Source of the DNA: Nostoc sp. FACHB-280
GTDB taxonomy: Bacteria; Cyanobacteriota; Cyanobacteriia; Cyanobacteriales; Nostocaceae
Length of the DNA: 64,000 bases
Reading direction: 5' to 3'
NCBI RefSeq assembly: GCF_014697615.1
Contig: NZ_JACJSD010000019.1
Span: 1-64,000 of the forward strand
The notes below the pieces were generated by a model. The model made no database searches, was not told where the DNA came from, and saw nothing but the letters and a program-made list of their open reading frames with translations. The translations under genes were made by a program, and so were the position numbers. Shown here piece after piece: positions 44,611 to 52,666 of the stretch (the first letter of the stretch is position 1; each line of letters opens with the position of its first letter).

Positions 44611-44961
44611 ATGGCAAACTGGCAATGTGTCAAGCAATGTGGAGCCTGCTGTAATCTCGACCCTAACGACCGTCCCGACTTAGACGAATACCTCACGCCA
44701 GAAGAGTTGGAACTTTACCTGAGTATGGTAGGCGAAGATGGTTGGTGTATTAATTTCGACCATACCACAAGAGAATGCCGGATTTATCCCAACCGTCCGC
44801 GTTTTTGCCGAGTAGAAGCAGAAGCATTTCAAGATATGTACGGTATTGAACCAGAAGAACTGAATGATTTTGCCATAGATTGCTGTCGCCAACAGATTGA
44901 AGGGGTATATGGCGATCGCTCTTTAGAAATGCTGCGCTTCGACAAAGCTGTTGGCTTGTGA
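44611..44961 (+). CDS. YkgJ-family cysteine-cluster protein
   Basis: 116 residues. The cluster CVKQCGACCNLDPNDRP (about 4-20), a further cysteine in WCINFDHTTRECRIYPNRPR (about 46-65) and a late CC in AIDCCRQQI make up the CxxxCxxCC...C...C pattern of the YkgJ/Fe-S or zinc-chelating family (UPF0153). Its function is unknown; metal binding is expected from the cysteines. Cyanobacterial homologues are short like this one. ATG at 44611. It is the first gene of a plus-strand group with the transporter halves, but the 94-base gap makes cotranscription uncertain. Confidence 0.8.
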   Translation: MANWQCVKQCGACCNLDPNDRPDLDEYLTPEELELYLSMVGEDGWCINFDHTTRECRIYPNRPRFCRVEAEAFQDMYGIEPEELNDFAIDCCRQQIEGVYGDRSLEMLRFDKAVGL

Positions 44962-45055
44962 TTATGTTATTTTTCGCAACACAGTTGCAATTTATTACAA
45001 CTATCTGAGAAAATGAGAAAAATATGAAAATATACTAGTCATAAAACTACTGCCT

Positions 45056-45472
45056 GTGAAACTTGACACTGCACCTGTGGTAATTTCTGCGAAAGACTTA
45101 CCAGAATTCAAAGAAAACGCTAAATCTCAACTGGATATTGCAACTATTGAGCCTCTGCAACCTGTAATTACTGAAAGTCCTAAAAAGCAAGAATCAGCGT
45201 TTGTTGTTTTCAGCACAACATTCGTGACGATATTTCTCGCAGAAATTGGTGATAAAACTCAGCTATCCACTTTATTAATGAGTGCAGAATCTCACGCACC
45301 TTGGGTAGTGTTTCTCGGATCTGCGGCGGCGTTAATCAGCACAAGTTTACTGGGTGTACTGTTGGGTAGTTGGATAGCCAGTCGCCTCAGTCCCAAAACT
45401 GTAGAAAAATCAGCCGGAGTTATGTTGCTGTTAATTTCCGTCATGCTGTTTTGGGATGTATTGCAAGGTTAA
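45056..45472 (+). CDS. UPF0016/GDT1-type transporter, first half
   Basis: 138 residues from a GTG at 45056. Three membrane helices: about 49-66, 77-98 and 109-135, preceded by a long cytoplasmic N-terminus. The first helix contains the family motif FLAEIGDKTQLSTLLMSA. GDT1 proteins transport Mn2+ or Ca2+; in cyanobacteria the Synechocystis relative (Mnx) exports manganese to protect the thylakoid lumen. Here only one of the two repeats is present, and the second gene directly follows. The two products probably assemble together, as two halves of one transporter. Confidence 0.85.
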   Translation: MKLDTAPVVISAKDLPEFKENAKSQLDIATIEPLQPVITESPKKQESAFVVFSTTFVTIFLAEIGDKTQLSTLLMSAESHAPWVVFLGSAAALISTSLLGVLLGSWIASRLSPKTVEKSAGVMLLLISVMLFWDVLQG

Positions 45473-45515
45473 TTCCTCTACTCCCCACTCCCCACTCCCT
45501 ACTCCCCTTAACATT

Positions 45516-45809
45516 ATGGATTGGCATCTTTTAGGACTAAGCTTTATTACAGTTTTTTTATCAGAATTAGGTGACAAAAGCCAGTTAGCGGCGATCGCAC
45601 TTTCTAGTCGTGGTCAATCTCAAAAAGCTATCTTTTTTGGTACAGCAGGCGCACTATTGTTAACCAGCCTTTTAGGTGCATTGGCTGGTGGTGCAGTTGC
45701 AGAAGTATTACCTACAAGGATATTAAAAGCGATCGCGGCTGTAGGTTTTGCGATTCTGGCTGCAAGGTTATTATTTTTTAACAACGAAGAATCAGTAGAA
45801 TCGGAATAA
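45516..45809 (+). CDS. UPF0016/GDT1-type transporter, second half
   Basis: 97 residues from the ATG at 45516; the frame upstream of it is an STRR tract. The motif VFLSELGDKSQLAAIALSS (residues 12-30) is the second copy of the E-x-G-D-K-[TS] signature. Three membrane helices are visible. It begins 43 bases after its partner, so the two are likely cotranscribed. The pair replaces a single-chain UPF0016 protein. Confidence 0.85.
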   Translation: MDWHLLGLSFITVFLSELGDKSQLAAIALSSRGQSQKAIFFGTAGALLLTSLLGALAGGAVAEVLPTRILKAIAAVGFAILAARLLFFNNEESVESE

Positions 45810-45863
45810 ACACCTTGAAGAATAAGTCACCATCAATTTCATAACTTTTGACTAAAAAATGAG

Positions 45864-45895
45864 AACCCCAGTTTTTTAGAAAAACTGGGGTTTTT
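45864..45895 (+). terminator. Strong rho-independent terminator
   Basis: AACCCCAGTTTTT and AAAAACTGGGGTT form a 13-bp perfect stem with a three-base loop, followed by TTTTT. It lies 55 bases after the second transporter half. The A-run on the other side means it may also serve the minus-strand gene at 45977-46468. Confidence 0.9.
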
Positions 45896-45976
45896 CACAT
45901 TCAATTTTCACCAATGGATTAGTTTTTCAATTTCAAGACAATATTTAGTTTGAAACGACAGAAGCCCTAATTCCCG

Positions 45977-46468
45977 TTACTCAGCTTGCATCCGCCAGCA
46001 TTGACTTAACAATATTCCGCCAGTCAACAGCTTCACTGCATCCAACACCCAGTAACCACCATGTAATAAATCCATTGCTGCGGGAATTGTCGATGTTTCA
46101 AACAAATTGAGATGAACTCCAGCCGCGCACATATTGGGAGTTAAAAAATAAGTTTCCAGCAGAGATACTGTGAGCAAAATAACCGCAAACACAATAGTAT
46201 TAGGATGCCAGTTATATTTGGTTTTACTTAAAGCCAATACACCAGTTAAAATGAGCGCCGCAGATAACAATTCTATGCGATTAAAATTCCAAAAAATTGC
46301 GTAGCCTGCTGTAGTAAAACTAGCTTCATTCATCATCCCAGAAAAATAAAGCGTAGGCATTATTACCCAATCTAAAATCAGACTAGCACTTAACCAAAAA
46401 CCCAAGGTCAACATAATGGCAGGTTGCCAAATTGACCGCTTGAATGCAACTGTAGCAAATGTATTCAT
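45977..46468 (-). CDS. Hypothetical four-helix membrane protein
   Basis: 163 residues. Four hydrophobic segments at about 15-35, 65-80, 90-108 and 140-158. Conserved-looking spots include WLSASLILDWVIMPTLYFSG (about 25-44) and AIFWNFNRIELLSAALILTG (about 57-76). The order resembles small integral membrane proteins of the DUF4149-like type, but I am not sure. It faces the transporter pair and converges on the strong terminator. Start ATG at 46468. Confidence 0.6.
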   Translation of the reverse strand: MNTFATVAFKRSIWQPAIMLTLGFWLSASLILDWVIMPTLYFSGMMNEASFTTAGYAIFWNFNRIELLSAALILTGVLALSKTKYNWHPNTIVFAVILLTVSLLETYFLTPNMCAAGVHLNLFETSTIPAAMDLLHGGYWVLDAVKLLTGGILLSQCWRMQAE

Positions 46469-46700
46469 AATACAAAATAATTGCTGTGCTTTTACTCTTA
46501 GTGTCTAACTTTAAGAGTAACTTTGACAACAAATATCAATTAAATTTTGCAAAATAGTATTAACTAAGAGCAGAAACAAGTAACAAAGATGTAATAAAAA
46601 CATCTATTGTTGTGCTTGTTTAATACTGAAGATGATGGAAATAATACAGGTAAGACGCACTCAAATTACAATATTAATTAAGTAACCATCCCAAAAATTT

Positions 46701-47276
46701 ATGCGTTCTAGAGTATTATTGGGTGCCGCGATCGCCAGTATAACCTTAATTAAGGGCTATCTGCTGCCAAGTTACGCCATTCAATTACAAGATGGCACAG
46801 TGTATTTTGCACAACCACCGCGTTTAGTTAATACCATCACTACTTATAACGAGATTTACGCCTGGGGTGCGACATATTACTTTACAATCAATTTGCCAGA
46901 AAATGCCGGCGAACCACTACAAAGCCTAGTAATTAATCAGCACGAAGGCGTAGACAATATTACTTTTGATTTAAACGATAGTGTGGCTTTTGAAGGTAAA
47001 CCTTCTGGTAAGGGACAAAAGGTAGAATTACAAACTGTAAAAGGCGATCGCAAAACCAGAACAGTCACCCTGACATTTGATCCACCAGTGTCTCCAGGTA
47101 AAACCATTACCATTGGTTTAAAACCTTGGCAAAATCCCCGTAGTACTGGTGTTTATCTGTTTGGAGTCACAGCTTTTCCTACAGGGGAAAAATCCCACGG
47201 ACAATTTTTAGGTTATGGCAGATTGCAGTTTTATAGTAGTAGTGACTCAGTTTGGTGGCCTGGTTTCTGGCGCTAG
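46701..47276 (+). CDS. Exported DUF2808-type protein
   Basis: 191 residues with a signal peptide (about 1-25, cleavage near SYA). Then a compact beta domain: YAWGATYYFTINLPENAGEP, QSLVINQHEGVDNITFDLND, TVKGDRKTRTVTLTFDPPVS and FGVTAFPTGEKSHGQFLGYG. These blocks are characteristic of the cyanobacterial DUF2808 family, whose role is not known; exocytoplasmic localisation is expected. Monocistronic. Confidence 0.8.
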   Translation: MRSRVLLGAAIASITLIKGYLLPSYAIQLQDGTVYFAQPPRLVNTITTYNEIYAWGATYYFTINLPENAGEPLQSLVINQHEGVDNITFDLNDSVAFEGKPSGKGQKVELQTVKGDRKTRTVTLTFDPPVSPGKTITIGLKPWQNPRSTGVYLFGVTAFPTGEKSHGQFLGYGRLQFYSSSDSVWWPGFWR

Positions 47277-47450
47277 ATAATCGTCATAAATCAATGTAGT
47301 TTTCAGAGATTTCCAATTAAAAAATGACAAAAGAAACTTGATAAATTCTGCGCAATTTATCAGTGATCTCCATCAGATATCTTTGCTGATTCTGTAGTGC
47401 GATCGCTTTGATAAAATAACAGCAATTATCTGACTCAAATCACTTAAATA

Positions 47451-48383
47451 ATGACGAGATTTATCCATGATCAATTCTCTAAAGATTATTTAGAAGAACT
47501 CCTAAAACCATTCGGAACAGTCCAAGCACCAAGTCGAGTTGCAGCCGAAGTCAAAGAAATCGATGTATTATTCACACCAATTCCCACACAAACAGCTAAC
47601 TTAAACACTTTGGGAATATTAGGCAGAATGGCGACAACACCAGCCATTTTTGAACCATTTCGCAACCCAGTATCCATCGAAGAAATTAAAGATTGTCTCT
47701 CAAAATCATTAGAAGTAAACAAAGCAATTCAGCGAGAAGCAAATCGCAACAAAAGCAAAATCTCAGACTCAGAAATTCCCCAACAATGGATACTCACACC
47801 CACCGCATCAGAAACAACTCTTGCTGGTTTTGGTGTAGTTCTCAAATCAGATTGGCTGGAGGGAGTGTACTTTTTACCTGAATATTTGCGAACAGCCATA
47901 GTCGTAATTCATCAGTTACCATCAACTCCCGAAACACTATGGCTGAGAATCCTGGGACGAGGGAAAGTACAGCAACGAGCGATTGATGAATTAACAGCAC
48001 TACCAGCAAATCACCCCTTTCAGAGAGTGACGCTAGAATTACTATATAGCCTGCAACAAAACTTGCGAATCAATCAAAATATCGAAACAGATGATCGGGA
48101 GTTAGTGATGAGATTAGCACCACTGTATCAGGAAGATAGAGAACGCGCTAGACAAGAAGGTTTACAAGAAGGTTTACAGCAAGGTGTACAACAAGGAGAA
48201 CAACAGCTAATTCTGCGGCTGTTAAATCGGCGTTTAGGAGAAATCGATATATCTTTAATCGAGCAAATTCAAGGATTATCTATTGAACAATTAGAATCTC
48301 TGGCAGAAGCATTGTTAGATTTTGCCATAGTGGCAGATTTAGAAGTTTGGTTAAGCCAACAACAAGATACAACTAATCAGTAA
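47451..48383 (+). CDS. DUF4351/Rpn-like protein (PD-(D/E)xK-type nuclease relative)
   Basis: 310 residues. Begins MTRFIHDQFSKDYLEELLKP, with SRVAAEVKEIDVLFTPIPTQ (about 29-48). These are the acidic positions of the nuclease-like core seen in cyanobacterial 'Rpn/transposase-like' proteins, here without a clear ExK, so catalysis is doubtful. The C-terminus has a QEG repeat (QEGLQEGLQQGVQQGEQQ) and the DUF4351 helix pair with LLNRRLGEIDISLIEQIQGL and LSIEQLESLAEALLDF. These are multi-copy genes in filamentous cyanobacteria. Not functionally linked to its neighbours. Confidence 0.8.
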   Translation: MTRFIHDQFSKDYLEELLKPFGTVQAPSRVAAEVKEIDVLFTPIPTQTANLNTLGILGRMATTPAIFEPFRNPVSIEEIKDCLSKSLEVNKAIQREANRNKSKISDSEIPQQWILTPTASETTLAGFGVVLKSDWLEGVYFLPEYLRTAIVVIHQLPSTPETLWLRILGRGKVQQRAIDELTALPANHPFQRVTLELLYSLQQNLRINQNIETDDRELVMRLAPLYQEDRERARQEGLQEGLQQGVQQGEQQLILRLLNRRLGEIDISLIEQIQGLSIEQLESLAEALLDFAIVADLEVWLSQQQDTTNQ

Positions 48384-48442
48384 ACTATTAATTTTGACTA
48401 AGTTGGAGCGATCGCACTCAAGAATAAACAAAATTTTATAAC

Positions 48443-48474
48443 AAAAAAAGAGAGGCTGTTACTTCACCTCTCTT
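48443..48474 (-). terminator. Terminator of the rbcLXS operon
   Basis: On the minus strand AAGAGAGG, an 11-base loop, and CCTCTCTT are followed by TTTTT. It lies 56 bases downstream of the rbcS stop. The stem is perfect for 8 bp. Confidence 0.88.
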
Positions 48475-48529
48475 GTTTAAATTTAGTTAACTCAGGTATT
48501 AGGATTTTTATCCTTTACCTGTAACTTTT

Positions 48530-48859
48530 TCAATATCTGTTGGGTTTGTGAACGATGAAGCTGAGAACTTGGCACTGCTTGATGTTGTCGAAACCTACAA
48601 CACGGATGTAGTGGGTAGGATATTGAGAACGGCAAGCTTGAACTTCGCCTAATACTTCGCGGGTGGATTTAGCACCGAACAAAGGCAACTTCCAAAGTGT
48701 CCAGTAGAACTCGGTGGGTTCCGAAACTTCGTTAAATTCAATTGCTGGAATGTAGCCTTGGCTCAGAATGTACTGAACTTGTTTTTCAATTTGAGCGTCG
48801 CTGAGGGGGGGAAGATAAGAAAGGGTTTCGTAGCGGCGCTCTTTTGGTAGGGTTTGCAT
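48530..48859 (-). CDS. rbcS: RuBisCO small subunit
   Basis: 109 residues. Assembles with RbcL as the L8S8 form I enzyme in the carboxysome. Typical blocks: [20 protein letters not shown] (residues 1-20), [20 protein letters not shown] (about 27-46), [14 protein letters not shown] and [20 protein letters not shown]. Length is usual for cyanobacterial RbcS. It is last in rbcL-rbcX-rbcS; the RbcX stop is 45 bases upstream. Confidence 0.97.
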   Translation of the reverse strand: MQTLPKERRYETLSYLPPLSDAQIEKQVQYILSQGYIPAIEFNEVSEPTEFYWTLWKLPLFGAKSTREVLGEVQACRSQYPTHYIRVVGFDNIKQCQVLSFIVHKPNRY

Positions 48860-48904
48860 AACTGGTGATAACTGTTTGCTATTTTGTGACGGCTTGGAAA
48901 TTTC

Positions 48905-49312
48905 CTAACTGGCTAAGTTGTCCCAGTCAGGATCGGAAAAACTCTGTTGTTCTGATTCAGGACTGGGGTTAGATAAACTCAGCTGCGTGATGCGTTCTAA
49001 ATGCTGGCGACGTTGTTCTGTATTAGCTTGCTGAATACCAGTCAGAACCATTTCTGGTAAGAACTCGACAACTTCTTCAGCAATGTGTTCTCTGACTGTC
49101 ATTATCCGCAAAGCTAAATCTGGCTTTTCTTGGAAAAGTTGTTTAATGTAAGCTTCTCCATCCTGGACTTTTCCTGCGGAAAAGTTATGCAGCCAAATTG
49201 CCAATGGTGGATTCGTTTCGCCTAGCTGTGCCAGTACAGTCCTTAGCGCCTGATAAGTTAGGTAGCTTTGGAGCGTTCTGGCTGTATCTTTCGCAATTTG
49301 CTTGAGATTCAT
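48905..49312 (-). CDS. rbcX: RuBisCO assembly chaperone RbcX
   Basis: 135 residues. RbcX homodimers bind the C-terminal tail of RbcL and help form RbcL8 before RbcS binding. The helical block DTARTLQSYLTYQALRTVLA (about residues 9-28) and LAIWLHNFSAGKVQDGEAYI (about 38-57) are conserved, and the peptide-binding groove residues lie there. It is between rbcL and rbcS on the same strand, the typical Nostocales order. Confidence 0.95.
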   Translation of the reverse strand: MNLKQIAKDTARTLQSYLTYQALRTVLAQLGETNPPLAIWLHNFSAGKVQDGEAYIKQLFQEKPDLALRIMTVREHIAEEVVEFLPEMVLTGIQQANTEQRRQHLERITQLSLSNPSPESEQQSFSDPDWDNLAS

Positions 49313-49330
49313 GCTTGACCCAGCCCAAAT

Positions 49331-49399
49331 TTAAGTTAAAAGTAAAAAGTAATAAGTAAAAAGATTTCTTTTACCTTTTAACTTTTTACCTTTTACTTG
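49331..49399 (-). repeat. Heptamer repeats forming a hairpin between rbcL and rbcX
   Basis: The region reads taaaaag-type heptamers (agtaaaaagtaataagtaaa) followed by their complement (ttttaccttttaactttttacc). The two tracts pair as a long imperfect stem. On the rbcL strand the hairpin lies directly after the rbcL stop and could reduce read-through into rbcX-rbcS or protect the rbcL message. Confidence 0.7.
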
Positions 49400-49403
49400 A
49401 TGA

Positions 49404-50834
49404 TCAGACGGTATCAACTGCCTCAAACTCGAACTTGATTTCTTTCCACAGTTCGCAAGCAGCAGCTAGTTCAGGAGACCACTTAGCAGCTTCGCGAATA
49501 ACGTCGTTACCTTCACGCGCCAAGTTGCGGCCTTCGTTACGAGCTTGGATACACGCTTCCAACGCTACACGGTTAGCGGTTGCACCAGGAGCATTACCCC
49601 AGGGGTGTCCGAGTGTACCACCACCGAATTGTAATACGGAGTCATCACCAAAGATTTCTACCAACGCGGGCATGTGCCATACGTGGATACCACCAGAAGC
49701 AACTGCCATTACACCAGGTAGAGAAGCCCAATCTTGGGTAAAGTAGATACCGCGAGACTTGTCTTGCTCAACGTAGTTTTCCCGCAACAGGTCAACGAAG
49801 CCCATTGTAATACCACGTTCACCTTCCAACTTACCTACAACTGTACCGGTGTGGATGTGGTCACCACCAGATAGACGTAAAGCTTTAGCTAATACGCGGA
49901 AGTGGATACCGTGGTTCTTTTGACGGTCAATTACTGCGTGCATCGCGCGGTGGATGTGAAGCAGAATACCGTTGTCACGACACCAACGAGCCAAGGTGGT
50001 GTTAGCTGTGAAACCTGCGGTTAGGTAGTCGTGCATGATGATGGGCATATTGAGTTCTTTAGCATACTCAGCCCGCTTCAACATTTCTTCGCAGGTAGGC
50101 GCGGTGACGTTGAGGTAGTGACCTTTGATTTCGCCTGTTTCTGCTTGAGACTTGTGGATAGCATCAGCTACGAACAAGAAGCGATCGCGCCATCTTTGGA
50201 ATGGTGCAGAGTTGATGTTTTCGTCGTCTTTGGTGAAGTCCAAACCACCGCGCAAACACTCATACACAGCGCGTCCGTAGTTCTTAGCAGATAGACCTAA
50301 TTTTGGTTTGATGGTACAACCCAACAAAGGACGACCATATTTGTTTAATTTGTCACGCTCAACTTGAATACCGTGAGGAGGCCCTTGGAAGGTCTTAATG
50401 TAAGCAACAGGAAAGCGAAGGTCTTCCAAACGCAATGCCCGCAAAGCTTTAAAACCAAATACGTTACCCACAATTGAGGTTAAAACGTTGGTGATGGAAC
50501 CTTCTTCAAAGAGATCCAGAGGATAGGCAATGTAGGCAATAAACTGGTTGTCTTCGCCAGGAACTGGTTCGATATCGTAGCAACGACCTTTGTAACGATC
50601 TAGATCGGTTAATAAGTCTGTCCATACGGTTGTCCAAGTACCAGTAGAAGACTCAGCCGCTACAGCCGCAGCTGCTTCTTCAAAGGGAACTCCAGGCTGG
50701 GGTGTAACACGGAACGCCGCCAGAAGATCCGTATCTTTAGGTGTGTAATCGGGTGTGTAATAAGTTAGTCTGTAATCTTGAACCCCGGCTTTATACCCAG
50801 CTTTTGACTGAGTCTTCGTTTGAGCGTAAGACAT
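49404..50834 (-). CDS. rbcL: RuBisCO large subunit (form IB)
   Basis: 476 residues. CO2 fixation in the carboxysome, paired with RbcS. Catalytic features: the KPKLGL loop ([20 protein letters not shown]), the carbamylated lysine in [40 protein letters not shown], and [20 protein letters not shown] near the C-terminus. The N-terminal start [20 protein letters not shown] is the usual form IB start. ATG at 50834 with AAGGAT 6 bases upstream. First in the operon, with a long leader. Confidence 0.99.
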   Translation of the reverse strand: MSYAQTKTQSKAGYKAGVQDYRLTYYTPDYTPKDTDLLAAFRVTPQPGVPFEEAAAAVAAESSTGTWTTVWTDLLTDLDRYKGRCYDIEPVPGEDNQFIAYIAYPLDLFEEGSITNVLTSIVGNVFGFKALRALRLEDLRFPVAYIKTFQGPPHGIQVERDKLNKYGRPLLGCTIKPKLGLSAKNYGRAVYECLRGGLDFTKDDENINSAPFQRWRDRFLFVADAIHKSQAETGEIKGHYLNVTAPTCEEMLKRAEYAKELNMPIIMHDYLTAGFTANTTLARWCRDNGILLHIHRAMHAVIDRQKNHGIHFRVLAKALRLSGGDHIHTGTVVGKLEGERGITMGFVDLLRENYVEQDKSRGIYFTQDWASLPGVMAVASGGIHVWHMPALVEIFGDDSVLQFGGGTLGHPWGNAPGATANRVALEACIQARNEGRNLAREGNDVIREAAKWSPELAAACELWKEIKFEFEAVDTV

Positions 50835-51582
50835 ATCTATCCTTCCAAGATGTCACTCTTTTTACTTATCAAATCACGTTTTGTACAACTTCCTCTCACC
50901 ATTTTTTCACCCTCATCACTAGAGGAGAAAGTTAGGCACCATTGGTTGTTTGAGGTCGTCTTCGCCACAGGGTAGCAGTTTTTCTTTAATTAACACTTGG
51001 TTTCTCACCAGTGCTGTTCATGCTCAGGAGTGCATATCCTGACGCTTGCGCCCTTGTTGGATGGAAAAATTTCTTTTATCTATTCTTCTTGACTCGCTAA
51101 ACCTTTGTAGCCTCGGTAAAAACTCTCTACTTTGCAGAAAGTATGAGGTTATTCTCGTTTACATCTGTTTAATTATGGAAATGCGCGTTCTCGCTTACAT
51201 TTCCGCATCCGCACTCTTGCTGTGTTTCCAATTTGTAGAAAGCAAACCAGACGAGACTTTGCGGGATGGTGATTTAGTCGAGTAGTCAGCGAAAGACAAA
51301 ATTGCACACAACGTAATTTGTAACTTGTCTCACAATATATCAAGAAATTGCATAAGTTATTCTTTGAAAATTTTTAACTTATATATTTAAATTTTTTATT
51401 ACATAAAGATTTAAACATTTTGTTAAAAATAGTTTACAAAAATGTACAAAGGTGTAAAGCATCAACCCTGGCAAAATAACGACTACTGATATCCTAGAAA
51501 ACAAAAGTTTGGGTATTGACAGATGTTTGATTTTCTGCATATGTGGAAATCTTAACTAACAAAGGATTGTGGGTTAAGCTGT
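50835..51582 (-). promoter_or_regulatory. Long rbcL leader and promoter region
   Basis: 748 bases between rbcL and the divergent GIY-YIG gene. In Anabaena the rbcL transcript is known to start several hundred bases upstream. Here a minus-strand TATATT at 51334-51339 is a possible -10. A minus-strand GTA-N8-TAA (51434-51447) resembles an NtcA site with one mismatch. Both need proof. A 79-codon plus-strand ORF at 51046-51285 looks like chance. Confidence 0.45.
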
Positions 51583-52125
51583 ATGGAATGGAAAGATTGG
51601 TCGAGTGTTGCATTTACTGAAAGGCATTGTCTACCATCCTCTTCGGGAATTTATGTGGTTGTGGATGTCAACGAATGTGTTTGGTATGTTGGCAAAGCTA
51701 GTGATATTAAATCTCGTTGGGAAGGCAAAACACATCATCGCTATCAACAATTCATTCGCTCTTACAAAAAACACTTATACAGAATCTATTGGTATGAGTT
51801 TTCTATTGATGTGTTAACCGAAAAGGAAAAGTACTATATTGAAATCCTAAAACCAGAGCTTAATGGTTGCAAAGTTAAAAAATATTTGCCTCAACAACTA
51901 GAAGTTAAAAGGGAAATCAAACGTTTATTAAAAGTACTAAATAAAACCACACTTTTGTTTTCTACAGTGTGTTCTGTAGTGGCTGGCGAGTATGCTGATG
52001 ACACTATACGTTGCATAGTTATATTAGCCCCTAGCAATGACAGCAGTATACTATTGAACTCGATTCACAAAAATAAATCTCATCGAGTTCAGAAATTTTG
52101 GAGTTCATATAGGACTAGTATTTGA
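51583..52125 (+). CDS. GIY-YIG domain protein
   Basis: 180 residues. N-terminal GIY-YIG nuclease core: SSSGIYVVVDVNECVWYVGK (about residues 19-38) with the GIY and YVG strands, then SDIKSRWEGKTHHRYQQFIR. The second half has VLTEKEKYYIEILKPELNG, the usual helix and glutamate of the family. The C-terminal 70 residues have no recognisable domain and end in YRTSI inside a 27-bp direct repeat bracketing the transposase fragment, so the tail may have been altered. Likely a stand-alone endonuclease-like protein of unknown role. Confidence 0.7.
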   Translation: MEWKDWSSVAFTERHCLPSSSGIYVVVDVNECVWYVGKASDIKSRWEGKTHHRYQQFIRSYKKHLYRIYWYEFSIDVLTEKEKYYIEILKPELNGCKVKKYLPQQLEVKREIKRLLKVLNKTTLLFSTVCSVVAGEYADDTIRCIVILAPSNDSSILLNSIHKNKSHRVQKFWSSYRTSI

Positions 52126-52656
52126 TTTCTGAAAAAGCACCGTACATTTGAAGAGTTGCAAAATCGAAGTTAGTGTGTCGGAGAAACCACTCAAACATCC
52201 ACTTGAGATGAGAAAACGAAGGAATCAAAGCACAGAAACGGCGCACCCAGGTTTTAGCTTGTAACCAAATATCCTCAATTGGGTTTTGTGATGGGCAATT
52301 AGGAGCGAAGCGAACGCAATGAATTTTCCACTGCTCTGGAGACACATCACGGTTTATCTCTCCTAAAAAGTTTTGAACCAGATGTGAACGATTGTAAGAA
52401 GCACCATCCCAAAAAAGAAGTAATCGTTGGTTGGGAGAAGCGTCTAATAAATAACGTAAATAATCAATCGTATTGTTTGAGTTACCAGCATTATAAGCTT
52501 TAATAAGTAACTTGCCATCCAGATAATCAACCGCACCGTAGTATGTCTGTTTCTCTCGTTCGTTAACAATGCTAATTGCTATTTCTTGGTCTGTTTTACC
52601 CCAGACATAACCAGTTATGTCTCCCCATAATATAGGACTCATTTTTGATTTCTGAA
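52106..52656. repeat. 27-bp direct repeats bracketing the transposase fragment
   Basis: Atataggact-ag-ta-tttgatttctgaa (about 52107-52133) and atataggact-ca-tt-tttgatttctgaa (about 52630-52656) agree at 24 of 27 positions. The first copy overlaps the ends of both the GIY-YIG gene and the transposase; the second contains the apparent start codon of the transposase fragment. Confidence 0.75.
52115..52642 (-). pseudogene. N-terminally truncated IS630-like transposase
   Basis: 175 codons. The frame begins MSPILWGDITGYVWGKTDQE; intact relatives have DE(C/T)HLLWGD here, so the first catalytic aspartate and the whole HTH half are missing. The second aspartate (RLLLFWDGASYNRSHLVQN) and the third acidic block (FAPNCPSQNPIEDIWLQAKT) are present. 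With one catalytic residue gone the product cannot be an active transposase. The truncation point falls in the second 27-bp direct repeat. Confidence 0.75.
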
Positions 52657-52666
52657 GGTTATTTTC

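Noticed and set aside
51046-51285. 79-codon plus-strand ORF antisense to the rbcL leader
   Set aside because: No ribosome site and low-complexity leucine/cysteine content without any family pattern. It lies in a known long leader and is likely a chance ORF.
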